Below, piece by piece: positions 30,299-38,308 of a stretch of DNA of 64,000 nt (positions within the stretch are counted from its first letter, which is position 1; each line of letters opens with the position of its first letter). The stretch covers positions 133,801 to 197,800 of the forward strand of contig PKTX01000006.1 of NCBI GenBank assembly GCA_002868945.1, written 5' to 3'. A model generated the notes under the pieces. It did no database searches. It worked only from the letters and a program-made list of their open reading frames with translations, and had not been told where the DNA came from. A program made the translations under genes and the position numbers. This DNA comes from Desulfobulbaceae bacterium (GTDB lineage: Bacteria > Desulfobacterota > Desulfobulbia > Desulfobulbales > SURF-16).

Positions 30299-31183
30299 TT
30301 ATTGCTCCCAGATGTCAAAGAAATTGTACCACTGGTACGGATATTCCCGGACATATTTTTCCAAGGCCCGGCTGTAGCGTGCAGCGCAGCGGGCCAATTC
30401 CTCTTGTTTGTCTCCATGGCCGTAATCGGGCTGGAGGATGTCCCACACCTTCAGGACCTGATGGGTTCTATCATGTTTGGCGGAAAAGGCAATAAGCACC
30501 GGGCTGCCGGTGTTGGCCGCCAGGCTGTACGCCGCCACCGGCAGCCGGATGGCAGAGCCGAGAAAGGCGGTCTCCACCGTGGGTCCGCCGGCCGCCCGGT
30601 CGCCCATGATCAGGACAACATCTCCTTGGTTAAGGGCATTGACCGCTTCAATCATGCCGCCCATAAAGCCGTTGACATCAATAATGTTGAAGTCGCGTTT
30701 ACGGCCCAGTTCAAAAAAGTGCTTGCTGACCGCCGTGGTGTCGTGGGCCATCATGATGTAGACACTGCATGGCAGGCTGGCAAGATGGGCCATGGCGGTC
30801 TGCCAGGTGCCGACATGGGCCAGCAGGATCACGGCGCCGCGGCCTGAGTTGACGATGTCCAGCAAGGTGTCGAGCCCCGCAAAGGTGCCGTGCAGGCGGG
30901 CCCGCGGCTTGAGGCCGAGCCAGCTGCGGTCTATGAGCATTTTGCCCATGCCGATCAAGATATGGTAGACGGCCCACCATCTCTGCCACGGCGTCTGGCC
31001 GGGAAAGCGGCGGCTCAGGTAGGGGTGGAGCTGCCGGTGCGGTGTCCTGCTGACGGCGGCATAGACCAGGATCAGCAGGTAGAGAAAGAGATAGGCGGCC
31101 CGCTGCCCCCCCACCAGGATCAGGCCGTAGAAGAAGAGGTGGCCAAGGTGTTCACCCTTATTTTTCAGGATCTGTAATGCCAT
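30299..31183 (-). CDS. Lysophospholipid/lipid A acyltransferase-like protein (HtrB/LpxL-like)
   Basis: GAVILLAHVGTWQTAMAHLASL...VLIMGDRAAGG; LPLAT-type HxxxxW/GDR motifs. Confidence 0.82.
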   Translation of the reverse strand: MALQILKNKGEHLGHLFFYGLILVGGQRAAYLFLYLLILVYAAVSRTPHRQLHPYLSRRFPGQTPWQRWWAVYHILIGMGKMLIDRSWLGLKPRARLHGTFAGLDTLLDIVNSGRGAVILLAHVGTWQTAMAHLASLPCSVYIMMAHDTTAVSKHFFELGRKRDFNIIDVNGFMGGMIEAVNALNQGDVVLIMGDRAAGGPTVETAFLGSAIRLPVAAYSLAANTGSPVLIAFSAKHDRTHQVLKVWDILQPDYGHGDKQEELARCAARYSRALEKYVREYPYQWYNFFDIWEQ

Positions 31184-31308
31184 ATTCGTCCAGCTCTTTA
31201 TACCCCACAAAGGCGAACGAAAAAAGAGAGGCCTTCTTTTTTTTGGCACGCCGGGTCCGGCTGCATGGCCGAAAATGGAAAAGGACGCGCTGCCGGTCGG
31301 GCAGGTGC

Positions 31309-32493
31309 CTACTTGTCGCGGCGGGCCTTGGCCGGAATGCGACCGCCTCTCTGGATGGCCAGGGCCACGACATAACTGAGCACGGCCACCAACAGCCCGA
31401 GAAGCGGGCCGACAAGCAGGGAGCCCAGCAGGTATTCCCAGAGGCGATAGCCGAGCTGGTGGACCAGGGTCTCCACGGTGAATTGTTCGAGAAAATGGCC
31501 GAAGCGCAGGTAATAGCCGACCTGAATGGCGATAAAGGGCACCAGGGGCGGCATGCAGAGCTGGCTGGCCGCTATTGCCGCCATTTTATTGAGATGGAGC
31601 CTGTGGCTGGCATAGATGATGGTAATGGTGTGGATACCGATGAGCGGCAAGGTCCCCAGAAAGATGCCGAGCCAGACTGCCGTGGCAATCTGCAGAGGGG
31701 TGGTGTGCTGGCGCAGCAGGCTCTTGAAGAGCCGGATCGGATGGAGCAGCAGGCTGGGGCCCGCCTTTTTCGGGGCGGGCAGCAGTTTTTTGTGGGGCCA
31801 GGGCCAGAGGGCGCGCAGCACCAGAAAGGTGTGCAGCAGGCTGAGGCGGGCATTGTCACGCAGCTGATGAAAGTGACTGATGCGCTGCCCGGCCGGCGGA
31901 TAGTAGACGTCAATATCGCTACTGAGCAGTGGCACATTGCCCCAGGCCAGTCGCACCAGGGATTCGATCTCAAAATCATACCGTCTGGTGCGCACGCCGA
32001 GACGGCGCAGCTCCGCCACCGGATAGAGTCGCATGCCGCTTTGGGTGTCAGGCAGGCTGAGTCCTGTTTCCAGACGCACCCAGAAGTTGGAAAAGGCGCG
32101 GCCAAAGAGGCTGGCAACAGGCACATGGGCGCCGTCCATGCGCCTGTTGCCGATGACCAGGGCCGGCCAGGCGTGTTTGGTCATGGCCAGCAGGCGGTGG
32201 CCGTCGGCAGGATCGTGCTGGTCGTCGGCATCCAGGCTGAGGATGGCCTGGAAGCCATGCGTCTGGGCATAGTCGGCACCGGTGAGGATGGCAGCACCCT
32301 TACCGCGATTTTGTGGAAGGCGTACCACCGGACAGGCCAGCTTGGCGGCGTCCACCGGCGGCTGTGAACCGTCATCCACCACCAGGGTCTGCCAGTTGTC
32401 GGCCAGGGCGGCAGCCACCACCCGGCCCAGGGTGCGGCCATGGTTGTAGGAGGGAATAACCAGCAATACCTGGTCCTGGCGCAGTGCCGCCAT
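31309..32493 (-). CDS. Family 2 glycosyltransferase fused to DUF2062
   Basis: VLLVIPSYNHGRTLGRVVAAAL...LSLDADDQHDPAD GT2; C-terminal TAVWLGIFLGTLPLIGIHTITIIYASHRLHLNKMAAIAAS DUF2062. Confidence 0.85.
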   Translation of the reverse strand: MAALRQDQVLLVIPSYNHGRTLGRVVAAALADNWQTLVVDDGSQPPVDAAKLACPVVRLPQNRGKGAAILTGADYAQTHGFQAILSLDADDQHDPADGHRLLAMTKHAWPALVIGNRRMDGAHVPVASLFGRAFSNFWVRLETGLSLPDTQSGMRLYPVAELRRLGVRTRRYDFEIESLVRLAWGNVPLLSSDIDVYYPPAGQRISHFHQLRDNARLSLLHTFLVLRALWPWPHKKLLPAPKKAGPSLLLHPIRLFKSLLRQHTTPLQIATAVWLGIFLGTLPLIGIHTITIIYASHRLHLNKMAAIAASQLCMPPLVPFIAIQVGYYLRFGHFLEQFTVETLVHQLGYRLWEYLLGSLLVGPLLGLLVAVLSYVVALAIQRGGRIPAKARRDK

Positions 32494-32494
32494 G

Positions 32495-33754
32495 TCAGTT
32501 CCTCCAGCTCCTGCTGCTCTCCCTGTCGAGGTGGGAGCGGTAGGTGTTGTCGGCCACCTCCTTGTCGATGACCTGCAGGAAGAGGCGGCTCATGCGCTGG
32601 GCCTGCGGGATGTCACGGTAGAACATCTCCCAGGCATAGTGGTACATCTCCTGCAGTTCAGCCGCGCTCATCTGTTTGGGTTGATAGACCACTTCGGCGG
32701 TGGTGTAGCGCTGCCAGTCGCTATGGAGGATGCGGCCCTCCTGACGCATCTTGGCGGTGGCCGGCGTGTGGGGAAAGGGCGTCAGGATGGAAAATTCCGC
32801 CATGTCCACATCGATTTCCAGGAGAAAATCCACCAGCCTCTTGATGTAATCGACATCCTGATTGTCGGTGCCCAGCAGGACGGCGGCCTCGACGCCGATG
32901 CCGAATTCCTTGAGGCGGCGCACCTTGTGGCGGATATGGTCCGAGGTGTCGAAAATCGCCTGATAAACGTACCAGCAGCCCGCCTCAGCAGCCTTGGCCA
33001 GGACCTCGTCATCGTCCAGGATGGGGTGGCTGATCCACTTCTTCTTTAAGGGGATGAGGGCCTCAAAGAGCTCCAGGAGCCACTCCTTGTCCTGGGCCAG
33101 GGAGTTGTCCACCAGAAAGAGACGGTTGTTGTCAATGGATTGCAACTCTTCGACAACCCGTGCAATGGGGCGAGGCCGGAAGGTACGACCGCCGAGATAA
33201 CCGGTGCAGCAGGGAAAACAGTTGAACTTGCAGCCGCGCGAGGCATGGGCCAGATCCACCATGGGGACGCCGCGATAGACATAACGCTGCCGGTTGAGAA
33301 TGTCGCGGCGGGCCGGGCCCACCGCATCAATGGGCGGATGGTCATGGAGGAAATCATAGCGTCGCTGCAGGCGGCCCTGTTGCCAGTCGGTCAGGGTGCG
33401 GGCCAGGCGGCCGTTTTCCACCTCGCCCAGAAAAACGGCATCCACGGCCGCCTCCACCTCGTCGGCATGCAGCATGGTGGCAATGCCGCCGGCAATCACC
33501 TTGATGCCGCGGGCCCGATAGAGCGCGGCAATCTGCAGGCCCCTGGGGATTTGACAGGTGAGCATCATGGAGATGAGCACCAGGTCGGTGGGCTGGGTGT
33601 GATCAAGGCTGTCGACGTTTTCATCAATAAAGGTAACGTCATATTCGGTCGGAATGGCGGCAGCCAGGCAGACCGGCCCGTGGGGCGGCAGGTGAAATTC
33701 TGTCTGTTCCGGAATCTTCGGCCAGCTGGGATATATCAGGGTGAGTTTGGTCAT
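32495..33754 (-). CDS. B12-binding-type radical SAM protein
   Basis: N-terminal Rossmann-like PPHGPVCLAAAIPTEYDVTFIDENVD; radical SAM ASRGCKFNCFPCCTGYLGGRTFRPR (CX3CX2C). Confidence 0.87.
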   Translation of the reverse strand: MTKLTLIYPSWPKIPEQTEFHLPPHGPVCLAAAIPTEYDVTFIDENVDSLDHTQPTDLVLISMMLTCQIPRGLQIAALYRARGIKVIAGGIATMLHADEVEAAVDAVFLGEVENGRLARTLTDWQQGRLQRRYDFLHDHPPIDAVGPARRDILNRQRYVYRGVPMVDLAHASRGCKFNCFPCCTGYLGGRTFRPRPIARVVEELQSIDNNRLFLVDNSLAQDKEWLLELFEALIPLKKKWISHPILDDDEVLAKAAEAGCWYVYQAIFDTSDHIRHKVRRLKEFGIGVEAAVLLGTDNQDVDYIKRLVDFLLEIDVDMAEFSILTPFPHTPATAKMRQEGRILHSDWQRYTTAEVVYQPKQMSAAELQEMYHYAWEMFYRDIPQAQRMSRLFLQVIDKEVADNTYRSHLDRESSRSWRN

Positions 33755-34257
33755 GAGGTGGGCAGCAGGTGAAAGGAGGCGGTGGGAGCCGCTTGTTGGC
33801 TAGAGGGGACAACGTCAAGCTCGCCGTAGACGATAAGGGCTGCCTTCCCCAGGTGGAGCTGCCAGCGCCGCGCCTCTTGGCGGGCCCGGGCCAGGGGGTC
33901 CTGGTCCAGCAGGGCATAGACCGGGCCGCTGATCCGATAGTGGCCGGCCGCCTCTGCTGCGGCAATATTGGGCAGGGTGTAGCCGAAAAGGGCCGGGCTC
34001 GCAAACTCGATGCCGTCGGCTAAGGTGACGGCATATTCAAGGTCGGTGGCCAGGGAGCCGTAGCGACTGGCAATGATAAGGGCGTTGTCCCGGTCTGGCC
34101 TGATCGTGCCGGTGTCACCCGTCAGGTGGCCAGCCTGGTGCAAGACCCTCCCCACCTCCAGCACGGCCAGCTGGCTGATCAGGTCCATGCGCAGCCAGCG
34201 CTCCGGCAGGGTGACGATGATCTTTTTGTCGTTTTCGTTCAGCGTTAAAGGTTCCAT
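33751..34257 (-). CDS. Ketosynthase N-terminal-like protein, no catalytic Cys
   Basis: NALIIASRYGSLATDLEYAVTLADGIEFASPALFGYTLPNIAAAEAAGHYRISGPVYALLDQDP; reads as the N-terminal half of a KS fold. 4-nt overlap with the next gene. Confidence 0.65.
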   Translation of the reverse strand: MEPLTLNENDKKIIVTLPERWLRMDLISQLAVLEVGRVLHQAGHLTGDTGTIRPDRDNALIIASRYGSLATDLEYAVTLADGIEFASPALFGYTLPNIAAAEAAGHYRISGPVYALLDQDPLARARQEARRWQLHLGKAALIVYGELDVVPSSQQAAPTASFHLLPTS

Positions 34258-34303
34258 AAGAGGTGGTCGCAGGCAGGGGGCAGGGGCTAGGGGCCGGAGT
34301 CGG

Positions 34304-35338
34304 TCACTTCAGCCAACAGGTGGGATCGGCGGCCAGGTGATCGCCGGTGACCTGGAAGGCGTTGCCCCGACAGCCGTAACAGAAATCGCCGTGGCGGCAT
34401 TGGCCGCACTGGCCCTTGATGGTCTGGCGAATGTTGCGTAACTCCTTGATAACATGGCTGCTGTGCAGGATTTCTGCCAGAGGGGCGTGACGGATGTTGC
34501 CGGTGGCAATAGAGACGCCGGGGCAGGGCTGCACATCGCCGATGGCGGTTATGGTACAGGAGTATTCGTGCCGGGCGCAATGACTGCCGGCCAGGGGGGG
34601 ACGCGGCGTCCAGCTGTGGCCGAATTCCCGGTAGTCAATGGCGGCCAACTCCTCGAAAAGTCTTTTTAAGGCCGCCGGCGCCACTTCCAGGTCGTCATGG
34701 GCCAGGGCGCGGCCCTGGCTGGTCAGCACCTCGAAATAGGGGATGATGTTACGCCTGCGCGCCCAGCGCCAGAGATCCGGCAGTTCCTCATAGTTGTGGC
34801 CACAGATAATGGTCTCAATGCCCAGGGTGTGGTTGTCATCCGGATAACCGGCGGCCTGCAGGGCACTGAGACCTGCGGCGATGGCTTGAAAGGTGCCGGG
34901 CTTGGCGGCCAGGGCGTCCTGGACCTCGGGCCGGCGGCTGTTCATCTTCATGGAGATGGCCACCTGGCGCTGGTAGAGGGCCTCGGCCATGGCAGGGTTA
35001 ATCAGGGTGGCATTGGTGAAGAGATCCACCGCCAGGTGGCGGCTGCGGATATAGTCGATGACAGTGAGCAGATGCGGATAAAGCAGAGGCTCGCCGCCAC
35101 CGAGAATGATGATTTTTTTGGCGCCCAGGTCAGCGGCCTGGTCGATCACCGTGCTGATCTCGCTGAGGCTGAGTTCGTCGGCCAGGGCCTGGCCGGATGA
35201 GGCATAACAGTAGATACAGCGCAGATTGCAGAGCCTGGAGAGCTCCAGTTCCAGAGAGAGCAGACCCTTGTCTGCCTTACAGCGGGCGATTTCCTCGGGG
35301 CTGAATTCCAGGCCCCAGTATTCCTTTGTGCAACCCAT
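34304..35338 (-). CDS. Radical SAM/SPASM-type protein
   Basis: ELSRLCNLRCIYCYASSG (CX3CX2C); C-terminal Cys pattern CARHEYSCTI...CPG...CGQCRHGDFCYGCRGN. Confidence 0.87.
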   Translation of the reverse strand: MGCTKEYWGLEFSPEEIARCKADKGLLSLELELSRLCNLRCIYCYASSGQALADELSLSEISTVIDQAADLGAKKIIILGGGEPLLYPHLLTVIDYIRSRHLAVDLFTNATLINPAMAEALYQRQVAISMKMNSRRPEVQDALAAKPGTFQAIAAGLSALQAAGYPDDNHTLGIETIICGHNYEELPDLWRWARRRNIIPYFEVLTSQGRALAHDDLEVAPAALKRLFEELAAIDYREFGHSWTPRPPLAGSHCARHEYSCTITAIGDVQPCPGVSIATGNIRHAPLAEILHSSHVIKELRNIRQTIKGQCGQCRHGDFCYGCRGNAFQVTGDHLAADPTCWLK

Positions 35339-35427
35339 ATTGTCTTGGTCCCTGGGAGGAAAGAAGTTGAGGGGAGGCTATAAAAACTGCCATCTTCTTA
35401 CTGCCCATCACCTTATTTCTCAATGTC

Positions 35428-36732
35428 TCATTTTCTTTCCGGGCGAAAATCAAAAAACTTTTTGGTTTTATGGCCGCCTGCCATGGTTTTTTCAACCTCT
35501 TCCAAGGCATGTTGTTCCACGGTGAGGCGGACGCGCAGCTGGGCCTGGAGGAGGGCCTCCACCTCTTTCTTGTCCAGGGGCAGGCGACTGCCGATCACCA
35601 CGGTGACCAGATCTGAGAGATCATAGGCGGCCCGCACCTCGATATAGGACGCTTCAATGGCCGGTATCTGCTGCAGGGTCTGGAAGATGACCTCCGGATA
35701 GATGGTGGTGCCCCGCACCTTGAGGCGTTGAGCCAGGCGGCCCTCAATGGGGCCGATACGGGGGGTCTGCCAGCCGCAGGGGCAGGGGGCGCGATGCACC
35801 CTGCTGATATCGCCGGTGCGCAGACGAATCAGCGGAAATCCTTCAACACCCAGCGGCGTTACCACCAGTTCTCCCGGCTCGCCGTCGGCAACCGGTTTGC
35901 CCTGTTCGTCGATAATCTCCACCAGGCTCAGCTCCGGATGGACATGACCGCCTCTGCCCTGCCGGCATTCACTGATACCGGTTTCCAGCTCCGTGGCCCC
36001 GTACGAGACATGGATGGGCGCACCCCAGGCCTCGGTCAACTCCCGGCCCAGGATGGTCAGGGTGAAATCGGGACGGCGAATCGGTTCGCCGATGGTGATA
36101 AGCGATTCAATACCCATCCGGCGCGGCTCATAGCCATGTTCACGGCCCCAATCGGCGATCTGCAGGAGAAAGCTGGGCACGCCGATGAGGCCGGTGGGGC
36201 GCAGCTGCTGGATGAGCTGCCACTGCCGGGCCAGTTGGCCGGCGCCGCTGCGGATGGCGCCGGCGCCGAGTTCCACCAGGCCCGAGTAATAGGCGAGGCC
36301 GGCGATAAAGCAGCGATCCAGGGTGACGCAGACCAGAAAACGGTGGCCGGGGCGTACCCCTGCCCCCCAGAAGGCAATGGCCTCGTTTACGGCCAGTCTG
36401 GTCAGATCGTTGCGGGTGTAGGGTACCTGTACCGGTGTACCGGTGGTGCCGGAGGTCAGGGCAATGTCGACAATATCCTGCTCAACAACGGCCTGGAAGA
36501 GATGTCCGTCATTATTGAGATCCTGGCGCGAGGTCAGGGGCAGATGACGTAAATCCGCCAGGCTGGTGATGTCAGCCGGGCTCATGGCAAGCTTTGTCAG
36601 TTTTTCACGGTAAAAGGCGCCATGCATGGCCTGTTTGATATGGCGGCGCAGCAGGGCGGTCTGCTGCGCGGCAATCTCTGTCTGGTCGGCGCGGCGCCAG
36701 GCCAGGGCCGTATCAAGGGTGTTCTGTTTCAT
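35428..36732 (-). CDS. Phenylacetate-CoA ligase-like adenylate-forming enzyme
   Basis: ALTSGTTGTPVQVPYTRNDLTRLAVNEAIAFWGAGVRPG; VSYGATELETGISECRQG; LRTGDISRVHRAPCPCGWQTPRIG. Confidence 0.88.
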   Translation of the reverse strand: MKQNTLDTALAWRRADQTEIAAQQTALLRRHIKQAMHGAFYREKLTKLAMSPADITSLADLRHLPLTSRQDLNNDGHLFQAVVEQDIVDIALTSGTTGTPVQVPYTRNDLTRLAVNEAIAFWGAGVRPGHRFLVCVTLDRCFIAGLAYYSGLVELGAGAIRSGAGQLARQWQLIQQLRPTGLIGVPSFLLQIADWGREHGYEPRRMGIESLITIGEPIRRPDFTLTILGRELTEAWGAPIHVSYGATELETGISECRQGRGGHVHPELSLVEIIDEQGKPVADGEPGELVVTPLGVEGFPLIRLRTGDISRVHRAPCPCGWQTPRIGPIEGRLAQRLKVRGTTIYPEVIFQTLQQIPAIEASYIEVRAAYDLSDLVTVVIGSRLPLDKKEVEALLQAQLRVRLTVEQHALEEVEKTMAGGHKTKKFFDFRPERK

Positions 36733-37466
36733 TAACGGTGGCGTGCCAGTTCACGGCCGATGGTGCGTCGGCTTTCCTGGCATAATTTTTTAATGGCCCG
36801 GCGTTTGTCCAGCGTGCGGTCAGGCCGGAGGGGTGGCAGCAGGATGACCTGGGGGCGGGCCGGAGACAACAAGCGGCAGCACGGCGCCAGAACCTTGTCT
36901 GTATCAACAAAACAGACCGGCACCACCGGACAGCCCGCCTCATAGGCCAGGCGAAAGGCGCCGCGTTGAAATTCCCCCAGCATACCGTCCCGGGAGCGAT
37001 GTCCCTCCGGCCAGATGATCAGGGAGCAGCCCTCAGCCAGCAATTTGTGGGCCTGGTCGCTGATGGCCTGCCAGCCGCGGCGGGTATCGACATAGTGGGC
37101 CGCCAGCATCATCCAGCGAAAGACGGGAATGTTAAAGGGCCAGGAGGTAAACATGCCATATTCGCTGTCAACCACCCCGAAACAGTAGGGATCAACGGAG
37201 GAGAGGTGGTTGGCCACATAGATAACCGGCCGCGGCAGCGTACCGGCTCGGTCATCGAGCCGCACAGGGGCCATGAAGGGGATGAGGCGGCAGACCGTCC
37301 AGCCATATCTGGTAATACCACGTCGGAAAAAGGTTGCCGATGATTTTCCCGGCCGCATCAGGGTTGTCAGGGAAAAGAGCGGGATGGCCACGGCAAACAG
37401 CAGCGTGACCAGCGCAAAGAGGGGCCAGAAGTAGAGGTTAAGGAGTATTTTTTTTACAGGCCGCAA
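36732..37466 (-). CDS. 1-acyl-sn-glycerol-3-phosphate acyltransferase-like protein (PlsC-like)
   Basis: VIYVANHLSSVDPYCF (NHxxxxD) and LIIWPEGHRSRDGMLGEFQRGAFRLA. Confidence 0.9.
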   Translation of the reverse strand: MRPVKKILLNLYFWPLFALVTLLFAVAIPLFSLTTLMRPGKSSATFFRRGITRYGWTVCRLIPFMAPVRLDDRAGTLPRPVIYVANHLSSVDPYCFGVVDSEYGMFTSWPFNIPVFRWMMLAAHYVDTRRGWQAISDQAHKLLAEGCSLIIWPEGHRSRDGMLGEFQRGAFRLAYEAGCPVVPVCFVDTDKVLAPCCRLLSPARPQVILLPPLRPDRTLDKRRAIKKLCQESRRTIGRELARHR

Positions 37467-37721
37467 CTTCTTGGTAACTCAGCAAGGCATGGGGTGGCGG
37501 GAAGATGAGAGGTGATCATGGTCTCCCGGGTGGTTTCGTCCGGCGGTGCGGAACGGCGAAGCGTAGATCGGCTCAGTGGGCCGGGCTGCTTGCCGCAAGA
37601 TGAGGTACTGCTGGATAGTTACAGTAAAAAAAATATTATGGCAACCATGAAGCATATTTGCCGCAGCTCGCAATTCCGCCAGCAAATAAGTGGTGGCGCT
37701 TTTCGTCCCATCTGAAGCGTC

Positions 37722-37751
37722 TTGACACAACGGTCTAGCCTTTGCTAAATT
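37722..37751 (+). promoter_or_regulatory. Candidate sigma70-type promoter for the PilZ-like gene
   Basis: TTGACA, 18-nt spacer, TAAATT, about 80 bp upstream of the ATG at 37830. Confidence 0.4.
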
Positions 37752-37829
37752 GGCCTGACTAAAAAATGCTCTGGCTGGCCCGTTGGGCCGATAGGGCGGG
37801 GGATTTGTTTTACAATACCAGGGGGCATA

Positions 37830-38162
37830 ATGCAGAATCGAGAACCGAGAGTTGAATTTCAAATGGTTTCCACCATTGCCGACGGCAATATGCTGTTTGA
37901 GGGAATGGTCAGCAACATATCCAGGAATGGCCTTAAGGTGGTTGATCTGCCGACCAAGTGTAGAATGAAGGCCAAGGAGTACAAGGCGGTGATCAGCGCC
38001 AAGGGCCGCAATTATCGCCTCTCCCTCTATCCGGTCTGGATGGAAAAGAACGGTATGCACATCGAGGTTGGCTTTAAGATCGTTACCCCCACCGCTGACT
38101 GGTATTTGCTCCTTAAGGAGCTTGATCCGCCGGAAAGAGATATCTGGGGATTTCGCGACTGA
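37830..38162 (+). CDS. PilZ-like domain protein
   Basis: MQNREPRVEFQMVSTIADGNMLFEGMVSNISRNGLKVVDLPTK...; PilZ-type NISxxGL motif. Confidence 0.7.
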   Translation: MQNREPRVEFQMVSTIADGNMLFEGMVSNISRNGLKVVDLPTKCRMKAKEYKAVISAKGRNYRLSLYPVWMEKNGMHIEVGFKIVTPTADWYLLLKELDPPERDIWGFRD

Positions 38163-38232
38163 TTGCAACGATATGGTTCACGATGCCCTCACGTCAGCTA
38201 AAAGCGGCCGCCTGCAGCAGACCCCTCTTGCA

Positions 38233-38308
38233 GGTATCTTGAATTATTAGATTTTTATTTTCGTAGCGACGAAAAAATCGGACAAAAAAGCAATTGTTCA
38301 AGATGGCC
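38233..38308 (+). repeat. Dispersed intergenic element, 76-bp internally deleted form (copy 3)
   Basis: GGTATCTTGAATTATTAGATTTTTATTTTCGTAGCGACGAAAAAATCGGACAAAAAAGCAATTGTTCAAGATGGCC. Confidence 0.85.

Noticed and set aside
37479-38168. 229-aa minus-strand ORF
   Set aside because: Overlaps the PilZ-like gene antisense; low-quality sequence without family signature.
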